Positions 34,770 to 47,018 of a DNA stretch of 64,000 nt are shown here, in pieces. How positions within the stretch are numbered: position 1 is the first letter of the stretch; each line of letters begins with the position of its first letter. A model generated the notes under the pieces. The model worked only from the letters and a program-made list of their open reading frames with translations. It had not been told where the DNA came from and searched no databases. A program made the translations under genes and the position numbers. This stretch comes from Fomes fomentarius (taxonomy: Eukaryota; Basidiomycota; Agaricomycetes; Polyporales; Polyporaceae): the NCBI GenBank assembly GCA_022606135.1, contig JABYQN010000003.1, forward strand, positions 2,728,001 to 2,792,000, written 5' to 3'.

Positions 34770-35312
34770 TGTTGAACTTCCGGACTACCGGCTGTGCTCG
34801 GACCAGAGTTGTGTACACTTGTTTATGGTCATATGATTAGATAGGCTGTGTTCCTACTTACCATATACGGTTTCCTTTGCTTTCTTACTGTACTTTCCCA
34901 TGACCATATGGTTCCTGTGCGTACCAGTGCGTTCTACACTGCACCGGACTCTTCCAGACCTTATGTCTGACTCATGCTATGACTGTATCTGACTCATACG
35001 CTGATACTGACTCTTACTCATCGTCTTATGGCTACATGTGACTGCTTCATTCGCTGACTCATGGACTTGTTCCTCATGTATATAAGCAGTCCCTTCTATG
35101 CCCTCTGCTCTTCAGTCGTTCACTCACTGACTGAAGAGTAAGTCCCTTACATACATATGCTCTACTACCTCTTACTGACTTAGTACTTGTAGTCTCTCTT
35201 GTTGTGACTTACAGGTACTTCACTATGCAATATAGTCGTTCACTCACTGACTGAAGATCTCTCTTGATGTGACTTACAGTCGCTCCCCGCCTTACAGGTT
35301 CAGAGTTCATCA
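34770..35312 (+). repeat. copia 5' LTR
   Basis: It starts TGTTGAACTT and ends GAGTTCATCA. It contains a TATATAAG promoter box (near 35077), an internal 24-bp direct repeat (35114-35137 and 35234-35257), and a consensus donor GTAAGT at 35138 with a possible acceptor ending at 35214. Confidence 0.95.
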
Positions 35313-35331
35313 GGTTATGAGCCCTGCGCTC
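35313..35331 (+). promoter_or_regulatory. copia primer-binding site, complementary to initiator tRNA-Met anticodon region
   Basis: The first base after the LTR starts GGTTATGAGCCCTGCGCTC. Its complement contains GGGCTCATAACC, the anticodon stem-loop (CAT) of initiator tRNA-Met, not the CCA end. This is the half-tRNA priming known from Drosophila copia and some fungal copia elements. Confidence 0.75.
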
Positions 35332-36363
35332 TAATCAGTTGCTTCTCTGTCGACACTCTGCGCGCAAACTCTATTCGTCAACTCTCTGCCCGTGCACTCT
35401 CCTCCACTTTCCCTAACTCTTGACTGTGCCCTCTGACACTGCTGCCAGGGGGACTTTACTGCGCTCGTGACGCAGCCCTGAGCGCTTTTAGTAGTTGCTA
35501 TCTAGTATCTTTGTACAACCTTTGGTGCTTTCGCGGCACACGGGTTTTCAAGTATCCTCAGCCAGGCCACGCACTTGCACCCGCCAGCTGTTGTAGCCGG
35601 GGTGGTTATCACCTTTGGACCGGAGGACAACCATTTGGACCCTCCTTACTATACTCTTTTTGATACCTAGACTCGTATAGCTTTTCTTGGGCACAGTTGG
35701 CGACTTCTATCTGGATTGTTGGGAATATCGGCTTCCTGACCTTCTGGCTCACCTCAATAGGTGTTCCTCTCTACCAGATCTCGCACGTGGCAAGTCAATC
35801 ATCGCGTTTTTCTCTGAACCATCGTACTGGAGCCGCCTACTACTGCCAATAGTCCTCAGCTCAGCTCCGACTCTGAAGCTGAAGTCAACGCTGAACTTGC
35901 AGAACATCATTCTACTGCATCAGCGTTTGATTGCTCGGAACAGCCCCATCTCTTTGATCTAGACGATCAGGTCGATCGTTATCACTACGTCTACGACGAC
36001 GGAGAGCAGGAGTGGGACCAGTGCAACGTACAGCTCTGTCCCAATCGCTATAATCAACTCCCTCTTCCGTATGAACCGACCTTCCACTGGGCATATCCAG
36101 CAACTTGGCAGCAGGACACCGACCCACAACACGGAGTTCCTCTTCCCTATCTTCAGGAAGAAACTCACGCACAGCCCTCCTCGTCTCGTCCTAATTTCTA
36201 TCTCCGATCGCTCTTCGGAAACTCCCCTCCTGTCGATTCAAGTCCTCTTCCTCCAGTCTACCTTCCTCCTCCTATCGTCACTGCGCCCCCTGTCACGCCT
36301 ATCACATTCATTCTAGAATTCAAGGAGGAATATCTCGATTCTCCCCAATACCTCTTATCCATC
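35332..36363 (+). other. copia leader with 182-codon open frame lacking ATG
   Basis: From 35818 to 36363 the frame is open and in register with the gag ATG at 36364. It encodes a plausible Pro/Ser/Tyr/Asp-rich sequence with no in-frame ATG. It may be an N-terminal Gag extension reached through leader splicing or a non-AUG start, or chance. Confidence 0.5.
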
Positions 36364-39300
36364 ATGGGAGATATCAAAGTCGACTCTATCCCTGTCCTCT
36401 CTTCGGCAAATCAGTACAACAACTGGTCTGCCAAGATGAAGGGCTATTTCATCTTCATGGACTGTTGGAGTGTTGTCAAAGGCGCTACTCGTCCTACTGA
36501 GCAAGCTGCCAAGGACAAGTGGGATAAACTTGATGGGCAAGCTCGCGGCATGATGTACATGCGTGTCGCACCAAACTTTCACTACGTTCTGGACACTCAG
36601 ATTCCTGTCTCGGGTGGACAACCCAGGGACATGACTGCTGCTGAGTCCTGGGAAGCATTACAGAACAAGTTTGGCAAGCCTAACAGTGCCCACGTCTGGG
36701 GTTTGTTCGAGTCACTCGTTGCTGAGCCTCGAATGAACGAACAGAAGCCCCTTCAGGATCAGATGATGCGTCTTATCACACGCCTGCGCGAAATTAGTAG
36801 CAACGGCGTCACGCTCTCTGACAACATGCAAGCCCTTCTCTTGATGTCCAAGATCCCAGAGTCGTACCGGTCGATGGTCTCTGCGCTTATGGCAACTACA
36901 GACCTTGACAAGGTCACTCTCGACAACATCCAGTCGAAGACCTTGGCTGAGGAGTCCATGCGCAAGAACGGCCAGTCTGCGAACAAGGTCTCCCAGACCA
37001 AGCCGAAGCCTAAGGGTCCCTGCTCTCATTGCGGAAGTGGCTCTCATCACGAGTCCAACTGCTATCAGAAGTACCCTGAGAAGCATCCCAAAGGCAAGGG
37101 CAAGGGTAAAGGGAAGGACAAAGACAAGGATAAGGACAAGGGGAAGAATAAGGACACTTCTCATAACCATGCGCACGTCACTACCGAGTCTGTATCATCT
37201 GTACTTGTAGCCGGTTCGTCTAACATCGCTGCTTCTTTCTACGATGAGGCTATGGCCTCGAACAGTGTGAACTGGACTGCATGGCTGATGAACTCTGGAG
37301 CCTCTCAACATATCACTGGTGATCTCTCTGAGTTCATTGAGTACCAACCCTTCGATATGCCTGTACTGTTTAACACTGCTGGACAAGGTGATAGCAGCGT
37401 CATTCAGGCACTTGGGGAAGGAACTCTGTCTGGAGAAACCTGGTTAGACGGTCAGAAGGTAGCAATTACTCTGAACCACGTCTACTACATACCAGGCACC
37501 ATTGGTCACATCTTCTCGACTGGCTCCATTGAGCGCAATGGTTACTCCCTCTTTCAAGGGGATGGGCGCATGTGCATTTTCGACAAGCTGCCTGACGGCG
37601 CTGTCAAACATGGTTCGACGATTCATATCAAGGGTCGTAAGATCCTGGAGGCGCGATACAACCCTTCGTCTAATTGTTATTGGACTATTATTGAGCTTCA
37701 CAACAGCAAGCGCGTCCATCTCAATGTCCATAAGTTCAAGACCTGGCACCGTCGCTTCGGTCATGCAGGCAAGGATGTTCTGCGCAACCTTCCTAAACAT
37801 ACTAAGGGGGTTGATGCTGTTGATCCTGCAGATGAAGAACCATGTGATGGATGTGCTTTTGGCAAATCCACTCGTAACCCCTTTCCACCTTCTGAGAAGC
37901 GCGCTACTGAAGTTCTCGAGCGAGTCCATATGGACCTCGACGGACCGATGCGCACTCAGGCTATCGGAGGTTGGAAATACTTCGCCGGTTTCATTGATGA
38001 CTATTCTGGTCTCGCTCGTGCTTACTTCCTTAAACACAAGTCTGATGTGATCCAAGCGTTCAAAGACTATAAGGCATGGGCTGAGAACCAGACCGGCAAG
38101 AAGATCAAATCGATCCGCTCAGATCGAGGGGGGAATACACATCAGACGAGTTCTCTACACTTCTTCGTTCGCACGGTATTGAGCACCAGAAGACTCTACC
38201 GGGTTCGCCTCAACAGAATGGACGTGCTGAGCGCTGGAATCGTACTATTACTGAAAAGGCTCCGTCTATGCTCCACCAAGCAGGCCTTAGTCATGGTTTC
38301 TGGCAACTTGCTCTTGACGCAGCTGTTCATATCTACAATCGTCAACCTATGCGACGACACAAGTGGTCGTGCCCCATCACTGTTTGGGATGGTACTGTTC
38401 CGGACGTCTCTTACTTCAGAGTGTTTGGGTGCAAAGCTTTTGTCCACGTGCAGAAGGCAAAGCGCGAAGGGAAACTCGACAAGAAGGCTGTCGAGATGAT
38501 CTTCGTTGGGTATGAGTCTGGTTCCAAGGGGTATAGGTTTTGGAATCCAGCCAACCGCTCTATCGTCGTGTCCCGCGATGCAACATTTGATGAAGAGTCT
38601 TTCCCTGCTCGTAACTTACCTGGCAACCGTCCTTCTACCCCGGACGACAGTCCGTTCTCAGATGATCAATCAGATGATTCCTCGAACGATGACTCTGATT
38701 TGGTCGATCCCAATGATGCAATTCCTTTCATTCCTCCCAACCTCCTCGAACCACCACAACCTGACCCTCCAGTGGATGCTGATCCCGCTCCTCCTGCAGA
38801 AGCTCCTGCTGAGCCTCCTCCTCCTCCGCAACGTCCTCCTACGCCGCCTCCTGTCGTTCCTCCTCGTCCTCCTCACAAACGTGGTCGTCACCCTCCAGTG
38901 GGAGCTAATGAACCAAGCATTGCTCGTGACCGTCCTCGTCGCAAAAAAGCTGGTATTCCCCACAAGGACAGGACTGATAACAACGTGTATGACGATCCTG
39001 CACGTGCTGATAATCAGATCGACAAGGATGGCAATCTGCGCGAAGCGGAGATGATACTCGCTTTTCTAGCTGCTGCTCAGTATAAAGCTGGCTTACCTCA
39101 GTCGCATAAGGAAGCCATGCGCTCACCTGATGCTGGGAAATGGCGCGAAGCTGAGAAGTCGGAGTTTGAGTCGCTTATGGAGAATAAGACTTGGGTTCTC
39201 GTTCCTCGTCCCAAGGGCCGGCATGTTGTCTCTAACCACTGGGTCTATGACATCAAACATGATGGGCGGTACAAAGCTCATCTGGTTGCAAAGGGTTTCA

Positions 39301-40636
39301 CTCAGGTGTGGGGAGAGGACTACCATGAGATGTTCTCTCCAGTGGCGCGGTTTGAGTCTATCCGGTATTTACTTGCGCATGCAGCACTTGAGGACTGGGA
39401 CATCGAGTCAATGGATGTCAAGACCGTGTTCCTGAATGGTGATCTAGATGAGGAGATTTATATGGAACAGCCGGAAGGCTGGGTCGTTCCTGGGAAGGAA
39501 GATCACGTCTGTCTACTCAAAAAGGCTATCTATGGTCTTAAGCAGGTGTCGCGTCAGTGGAATGCGAAAATCCATCAATTGCTTCTAGATCTGGGATTTA
39601 CACGGACATATTCTGATGCTGGGATTTACGTATATCGGCGACAAGGGGGGATCACGTCACAATTGTCGTTCTTTATGTCGACGATCTACTTCTGATGGGC
39701 GATCAGTCTAGTCATATCAAACAAGTCAAGCGTTCACTTTCTAAGCAGTACAAGATGACGGACTTGGGATCTGTACAGCGCTTCCTTGGTCTTCGAATCA
39801 CTCGTGATCGATCTACTCGTATGATCGACATCGACCAGGAAGAGTACATCCAGTCTGTTCTCGAGCGCTTTCAGATGGCTGACTGTAAACCCTCACGTAC
39901 ACCCCTTCCTGCTGGTGCTGTCTTGGCAAGTGCCAACGAACCAGCTTCCAATCAGTTCAGGCAACGCTACCAGAGTCTCATTGGCAGTCTTTTGTACGCC
40001 ATGCTCGGAACGCGTCCTGATATCTCCTTCGCTGTCACATGGTTATCGAAGTACAATGCCAATCCCTCTGAAGCACACATGAGTTATGCGAAGTATGTCC
40101 TGCGTTACCTTCTAGGGACAAAGGCGTATCGCTTGCGCTACAAGGGAGCGTCTAATGACGGTCTGATCTCCTATTCGGATTCAGATTGGGCCGAAGACCA
40201 TGATGATCGGCATTCTACCTCTGGCTTCGTCTTCTTGATGGCAGGTGGTGCTATACCGTGGGCTTCGAGGTGTCAGCCTACCATTTCGCTCTCCTCTACT
40301 GAGGCGGAATATAAAGCGGCCTCTGATACCTGTCGTCAGTTGATCTGGCTGAGGACGTTTGGCGATGAACTTGGTGATGACTTGACCAGGCCGACACCCA
40401 TGTGTCTAGACAACCAGGGTTCAATTTTCCTGTCAGTCAATCCAGTAGTCAACCGGCGTACCAAGCACATAGAGATTCGCTACCACTTCATTCATGAACA
40501 GGTGGAGTCTGGCTCTGTTGAGATCTTCTATGTTGCGACTGCGGATCAGTTGGCTGATTATCTCACAAAGAACGTGCCTTATTCCATTTTGGCAAAGTTC
40601 GTTGATGAGATCGGTCTTGTTTCCGTTGCATCTTGA
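36364..40636 (+). pseudogene. copia gag-pol polyprotein, interrupted by two single-base frameshifts
   Basis: The segment 36364-38130 encodes Gag (ANQYNNWSAKMKGYF start), a CCHC zinc knuckle (CSHCGSGSHHESNC), a Lys-rich linker, the protease region (WLMNSGASQH, with Asn where the catalytic Asp is expected) and integrase (HRRFGHAGKDVLRNL, the CDGC zinc part, DDYSG). The frame shifts at a G6 run (38128-38133). The second part (to 39645) carries the end of integrase and RT (HWVYDIKHDGRYKAHLVAKGF, MDVKTVFLNGDL). Another shift at a G6 run (39645-39650) lies just before the YVDD motif. The last part (39651-40636) encodes RT end and RNase H (SYSDSDWAEDHDDR, STEAEYKAA). As sequenced it cannot make one polyprotein. 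Confidence 0.88.
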
Positions 40637-40647
40637 ACGAGTGGGAG

Positions 40648-41190
40648 TGTTGAACTTCTGGACTACCGGCTGTGCTCGGACCGGAGTTGTGTACACTTGT
40701 TTATGGTCATATGATTAGATAGGCTGTGTTCCTACTTACCATATACGGTTTCCTTTGCTTTCTTACTGTACTTTCCCATGACCATATGGTTCCTGTGCGT
40801 ACCAGTGCGTTCTACACTGCACCGGACTCTTCCAGACCTTATGTCTGACTCATGCTATGACTGTATCTGACTCATACGCTGATACGGACTCTTACTCATC
40901 GTCTTATGGCTACATGTGACTGCTTCATTCGCTGACTCATGGACTTGTTCCTCATGTATATAAGCAGTCCCTTCTATGCCCTCTGCTCTTCAGTCGTTCA
41001 CTCACTGACTGAAGAGTAAGTCCCTTACATACATATGCTCTACTACCTCTTACTGACTTAGTACTTGTAGTCTCTCTTGTTGTGACTTACAGGTACTTCA
41101 CTATGCAATATAGTCGTTCACTCACTGACTGAAGATCTCTCTTGATGTGACTTACAGTCGCTCCCCGCCTTACAGGTTCAGAGTTCATCA
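40648..41190 (+). repeat. copia 3' LTR
   Basis: Its length equals that of the 5' LTR, and it differs at about three positions (for example CTTCTGGACT against CTTCCGGACT). TGAAG follows at 41191-41195. Confidence 0.95.
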
Positions 41191-41195
41191 TGAAG

Positions 41196-42170
41196 TGAAT
41201 CAGAGAAAGAAGCTCGAGAGGTCAAATTGAAGCATCGATTTCGAGTCAAGAATCGGGTAGTGACCATGCATTCATCCGAGATGAAATGGAAACTCTATCA
41301 TAGGGCGCATCTCAGCCGGGCGTTTGAGCCACCGACTGGCGCATCTTTTCCATCATAGGAAACATAGTACATGGAATCTCTGCCCATTGACCGGTATACG
41401 AAGAACATACATATATATGTACCAGAGCTAGGCCACTGAGGTGCCATGGTTCCTCCCCCTCGTCCGAGTAGGGTCACGTTCATGGCAGACATAACCCAAA
41501 TATCCAGATAGAATTTATGCGATCAGCAGCCTAAAAGGGTGGCAATATACCCTCTCAGAGAATGTTCATTGTAATGGATAACCAGTCATAGACCTTCGTT
41601 GTCGAGAAGCCTCCAGCTTGTAATCATGAGGAATGTATGGAAGTATGGTACATATCACTGATAGGGACGCGTATTGAGTAAACTTTGTGACTGTTTGTAT
41701 GGGTGGCCCGTCTGATCAATGTCCAGTACTTACATATGTACTGCTGAGATTGCCTTGAATTCATTCGAATGTCGGGAAATGTCGGGTCGAACAGGGGCGT
41801 GCAGTTTGATCACGCTACATAGTGAGGAGAAAGGTGAAAAGAAACACATGATCGGTCGTGCCAATCTTCAAGCTTCATGATGCGTCGTGGGTCCAACGGC
41901 GATGGAGGATTTGCGCAGTGACATAGTGAGGCACAGGAGGCTGTGGGAAAGCTACATGAGGTAAGTAGATCACTGCGAAATCGTGCAGCACGACGATCTC
42001 TGATGCGACCTAAGGCCTGATGATCCGCACACTGGTTGTCAGCGTTGCTTGTGATACCGACTCCCGCGGCCGAGTCGCAGAGTACAAGATGTCGTCGTCG
42101 AGGAGGCGGATGGTCACTGGTCGTCCATTGTCCTCCTCTGGTTCTTGTTGTACCATAACACCCAACCAAA
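41196..42170. other. intergenic, then dehydrogenase promoter
   Basis: No gene is supported. From 41671 the sequence is the inverted counterpart of 13542-14061. Confidence 0.5.
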
Positions 42171-44151
42171 ATGCCGCTGTCATTCCTACAAGAGCAGTGC
42201 TTCCAGCTGAAGGGTCAGGCGAAGCTCCTCCAGCAGTCGCTGCACCTGCCAAAGTCAAAGTTTACACCCGACCAGCTCCCCGACCTGTCGGGTCGCATCA
42301 TGCTCGTCACCGGTAGGTGTCGACTACTATGGCCTCATTGAGCGCGGTGACCTGAATGGGTTCCGCATGTGTGCGTAGGTGGGAACACCGGGATTGGCAA
42401 GGAGATCATCAAGGAGCTCCTGAAACATAACGCGAAGGTGTATATGGCCGCGCGGAGCCGCGACAAGGCGTTGAAGGCCATTGAGGAGCTGAAGGCGGAG
42501 ACAGGCAAGGAGGCGCACTATATCCAGCTCGACCTCACCAGCCTCACGTCTGTGCGGAAAGCGGTGCAGGATTTCCTGTCGAATGAGTCTGAGCTCCATA
42601 TGCTCTTCAATAATGCGTGCGTCTTCCTTTGCTGCCCGGCATCCCACCTTGCTGCAGCCTGAAACGCTGACGGACTATCCGGAATCGGTCCAGAGGTGTG
42701 ATGTGGTGTCCAGTTACGGACGTCACTGCGGACGGGTACGACATGCAATTCGGGATGAATGTCCTCGGCCATTTTCTTCTCACACAACTCCTCCTCCCCG
42801 TGCTCCTCAAGGGCAAAGAAACGTCCTCGGATCACCATGCACGCATCGTCACGACCTCGTCTGCGTACGCATACGTGGGGCACATCGACTTCGACACGCT
42901 CAAGGACGGGCCCGCGCGCCGGAAGCTCTCGACAGAGGCACTGTACAACCAGAGCAAGCTCGGGGACGTGCTCGTCTCGTTCGAGCTCGCGCGGCGGTAT
43001 GGCGACCAGGGTATCGTCAGCGTCACATTGAACCCGGGGATCTTAAAGACAGAGCTGATGCGCCATGTCAACGTCATCAAGCATGCGATTTTGGTATATC
43101 TTCCTTTTGCGGTAGGGCTTGCTTGTACATGCTGACCGGGGGGTGGGACACGCAGGACACGATAATGTGGCCCGCGCACATGGGTGCATGGACGCCGCTC
43201 TACGCCGGCGCATCTTCTGAGGGTGTCGAGTTGAATGGTAAGGTACGTAATATTCCACGCAGCATGCTCCAGGATCACCACTCAATATCACCATGTCATA
43301 GTACTTGATCCCATGGGCTCGCGTGGAGGAGTTTTGGAACCCTGAGGGGTATGACCGAGACCTTGCTCGACAGTTGTGGAAATGGCTCGAACAGCAGGTC
43401 AACTGAGGCCGTTGAGCGGTCATGATACCCATATAAGTAGACCTTACTGTACATATAGCACTTGCTTAGCGTAGACGACACAATGGAACATACCCATGCC
43501 TCTTTGCCTCGTGATATCTCCATCCTTCACTGCACCACTCTGGTCGAATCCTGTAGCCTTTTGCACGAATGCCCGCTGCCGCATTTGTTCCTTGCGTTTT
43601 GTGATAAAGCGGTAAGTAGTTCAGAGGCACAGACGCATAGCAGGTGTGTCATGTAGTCGAAGCCCGGTGCAAGCCTGTGCAAGCGCTCCCGTGTACAAAG
43701 ATCACCCCGGCGTTTGCTGGAGTTGATGGACATCGTGGACTGTCTGAAATCCAAGCGCGTAAGGGTGATTGTAGTCGCTTCTTGGTCTCACACCTTCGAC
43801 AACGAGGAAACTCGACTTGCTAGAACGGTAGGGGGAGGCAGCATTATGGCCTGTCACGTCAATGCCCTGCCACACAACAACTATCATGACGAGCTTGGAT
43901 CGACCTCCGAGCGGCAGGGTCACCTTCGATGATTTGACCGACGTATGTCGCAGATGACTTTCATCCTCATGCTCTACAGTCTCCTCCGCACAGGTTATTG
44001 TCACCATGATGTATGGTACCGTTTCGAATCCTCGTCATTGGGGTCGTTGAGTGCATGTATTTTGCTCACAATCGTTGACCTGCCCAGTTGTGATAAGTGT
44101 CAGCTCCATTACCCGCGGTACCACGTCCAGTGGCATACATGGCCTTACAGA
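41671..44151 (+). repeat. right arm of the inverted dehydrogenase duplication
   Basis: It corresponds to 11579-14061 in inverted orientation, with gene and flanks conserved. The copia element inserted about 480 bp outside this arm. Confidence 0.85.
42171..43406 (+). CDS. short-chain dehydrogenase/reductase, WW-oxidoreductase/retinol-dehydrogenase type, 323 aa (copy 2)
   Basis: Exons 42171-42312, 42379-42616, 42694-43093, 43156-43242 and 43302-43406 sum to 972 nt and fit in phase. Exons 2 to 5 have exactly the same lengths as in copy 1, and exon 1 is two codons longer. Motifs are TGGNTGIG, DLTSL, NNAG across intron 2, [11 protein letters not shown] and catalytic YNQSK. The protein is an NAD(P)-dependent oxidoreductase of unknown substrate, probably acting on a lipid-like alcohol or ketone by family analogy. 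The only clear differences from copy 1 are scattered substitutions and the N-terminus (MPLSF against MSF). Confidence 0.9.
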
Positions 44152-45230
44152 TGACGGAACCGGGATGGCGAGCAATTCACCTGCCAGACACCACTTCGAC
44201 AACGGCATCACCCTCATGACTGGACTTTATCTGCCCATCTTCCGTGACGGGGCAACTCAATCTTCTGTGTTTCACATATGCATGAAGTCTCCACCACTCA
44301 CCAATAGGGACTGTCGCATTATCGGGCCTGACTATCTATCATATTTCCACTAGGAATGTAAGGATTGAAACCATGCGTTTTGTTGGGCTCAACTCATGTT
44401 TCAGTTTTCTACCACATTCCGCGGACGGAAGTCCGTTGTACCTCCGATCGCAGCAGGTGCGTACTGGAAATAGCCGTCGAAGTGTTCAAGAATCAAACCT
44501 GCATCTATCAAGGAGCCGCATGCCGCTTACATACACTCGCTGAGAAGCAAGGTACGAGTTTCAGAATGCAAAATAGGCAGAACCATAGACACCGCAACAT
44601 TCATCCAGAGAATCAAATGGACATACACAGCTATCATACTCTCTCCATTGTCATAGAATTTCTTGTGGCTTATCGACCCACACACGACCACAGGGCCCTG
44701 CTCAGAGTGACAAACCGCTGCTCAAGATCTTATAGGGCAGTTCTCTGCAACACACCGTCATGCTGGTGCAACGTATGTCATTTCCGAGCCATCACAGATG
44801 GAACCTCTCACGTTGATAACGCACAGACTTCCTTAGTATCCCCGCCTACGATTCATTCGCGGCTCGCCCCGTCTGCTATATAGAGGTAGCGGGCATTGTT
44901 GCGGTTGATCAACTTACGTGAATCTGCAAATAAAGTTCCTTCCCATGATTTACGTCTGCCATACGCGAGGCACGTAGTATGAAGGGAAGTTGATCCATCG
45001 TGGCTGAGTCCCGTCAGCTCCAAAGGAGGCTGTACAAGATCTAACTACGCACTACATAGTTCCGGATCTATTCGCAGCTCATCCATTCCTCCGTCGGTAC
45101 ATGGAAGCTATGTGGCTCTGCACCACCAGTCGGCTTCTATGTGCGATCCTGGCTGGTCTTCGTTCGAGTTGTTGAGTATATAAAGCATGGCCACCCGCTT
45201 GCTGCCCTTCCCCAGTTCTCCTCCTTTGCC
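43407..45230. other. intergenic, partly duplicated
   Basis: The segment to 44151 is shared with 11579-12312. No gene is supported in 44152-45170. A TATATAAA box lies at 45177-45184. Confidence 0.45.
45177..45184 (+). promoter_or_regulatory. TATA box of DUF6533 copy 4
   Basis: TATATAAA lies 47 bp before the ATG at 45231. Confidence 0.6.
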
Positions 45231-47018
45231 ATGTCCTCCAATTCTACCGATGCTGACTTCGCCGGAATTTTGGCTCTCTACCAGACCTTGTAAGCATCCC
45301 AAAACAAACTCTCTGCATTTCATCATTGACTCATGCGCTCCAGCCGTCCAAACAATTACTGTACGGTGGCAACAGCAGGTCAGCCTCCGTCGGCATCTGG
45401 TCTGTTCTGATATATACTGAATGGTTGCGCTGCCCTCAGTTTTCCTCATATACGACGCTCTTGTCACTATGGATCGTGAAGTAGAGTGCTTCTGGCGGGT
45501 GGAAGGCAGAGTTACCGGTCCCAAAATTCTGTTCTTCACAAACAGATTCACATCAATACTCCCGTATGTCCTCCACTTGATGCAGCAAATGCAACTTTCG
45601 GATGAAGTAAGTCTATGAACCTCACTCAGTCCAGCTCTTCACGAACTTGCCGCTTATCAGCACTCCCCAGAGGTATGGCAGCTGTCTGATTATGTCTCTG
45701 GAGAAGGCGAATTGCTGAATGGTACACAAAGCTGTACATATCTCGCACGAATAGCGCGTGCTTTTGACTCTGCGCAGTTTCTTCCCTCGGCGGGTGAGCA
45801 GGTCTTTTTTGCCAGTGTTCACTATGCACGAACGAGGGGCTCATACAGCGGCATCAGGGTTCTCTGCTCTCCGTGTACTCGTGCTGAGCGGGAACAACAT
45901 CCCCATATCCATTCTGGTTTTCATTCTTGGTCTTGTGCCCTTCGGTACCACCATGGTATGATACTCCTCGGCTCGGGCTCGTTCTCATATATTCAAAGCC
46001 ACGAAATCCACCAGGTAGCGTTGTCTTTTCCTAATTACGGGAAGGCGTTTGCAGGGATTGGGTGCATGTGGGATGTAGAGATCACATCTCAAACCAATAT
46101 CAGGTTCGTCTGCCACACGGTGACTTGTATCACCTGCTGATTCAAAGATCAGAAGTACGCATATGTGTATCCAGAGAAGCTAGATACACCGCTGACACCT
46201 CACCATGCATCGGCTCAAAAGTGATCTTCATCTCCAGGATTTTTCTGATCGTTTCAGACACCATCCTCATTCTGATTACCTGGCGGAGTCCCATGACTCG
46301 TAACAGGCGTGGCAAGATCCATTCAGGAACGAGACGGACACTGGGCACGATCATCGTACAAAATGGTACGCACGATTTCTCGATCTCTCCATTACTGCTT
46401 TTGATCAAGAACAATGTTCCAGGGACCGTATACTTCGTGTGCGTTAGTGTTGGTTTGTATCGACAGTGCCGGCTGGGTGTACTGAACTCCTCCTCTTCAC
46501 AGAGTCCTACTGTGTCTGAATGTCTTACATCTGGCATTCTCATTCGACAATGTAAGTTAATACATCAGAGAAGTGAAGTGTTGCGAGTGACCCGTGACAT
46601 GTATGCATGCAGATCGTCGGCGATGGAAACCGGCATAGTCTCATCCCCGCCTTCACCGCTCCGTACGTCCACGATCATCCGACTACTTACTGGTCATCAC
46701 ACCAACCTTCTTGCACTATCTCATACTCCCCTCCACCGTATGTATAGGATAACGACTGTCCTGACCTCGCACTTTCTCCTCCAACTCCAAGAAGCACATC
46801 GGAGGACCGTGAAGGTAGACTCCGACGATGTCCTCAACCTCGGAGATCACAGCGGCAGCACCCCGAGCTTTGTAGCCCAGGTCATTGGGTCGATCGGCTC
46901 TGAACTCCGATTTTCGGAACATGAGGATGAGGGCAGCGCTGCTTGCAATGAGCTGGAGCATGCTGCATGCACAGACGTCCAGGAGGTCCACCTTCATGAA
47001 CGCCACCGCTACACCTAG
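45231..47018 (+). CDS. DUF6533-type multi-pass membrane protein (copy 4)
   Basis: Exons in phase are 45231-45289, 45344-45378, 45440-45606, 45661-45793, 45858-45955, 46015-46103, a 17-nt exon 46148-46164, then 46222 onward to the stop at 47016-47018, with further introns. Exons 2, 5 and 6 have the same lengths (35, 98, 89) as in copy 1. The protein shows FLIYDALVTMDREVECFWR, PKILFFTNRFTSILPYVLH, FSALRVLVLSGNNIPISILV, FISRIFLIVSDTILILITW and ILTSHFLLQLQEAHRR, followed by a long acidic tail. It faces the ruined chitin deacetylase at 47290-48640. This appears to be an intact copy. Its role is unknown. Confidence 0.83.

Larger units (their letters stand above)
34770..41190 (+). mobile_element. 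complete Ty1/copia LTR retrotransposon, recent insertion
   Basis: The element has two 543-bp LTRs (34770-35312, 40648-41190) with TG...CA ends, a TGAAG target-site duplication on both sides, a primer-binding site directly after the 5' LTR, a gag-pol region in the order Gag, protease, integrase, RT, RNase H (the Pseudoviridae order), and a purine-rich tract just before the 3' LTR (GAGTGGGAG, 40639-40647). I found only about three differences between the LTRs, so insertion is young. The coding region has two single-base frameshifts and an altered protease site. Confidence 0.95.

Noticed and set aside
41298..41492. Minus-strand frame flanking the copia insertion, possibly a gene split by the element
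   Set aside because: The frames on the two sides of the insertion do not join into a recognisable protein across the TGAAG site.
43714..44010. Possible coding exon in the 3' flank of both dehydrogenase copies
   Set aside because: Conservation is explained by the shared duplication, and frames are not kept open in both copies.
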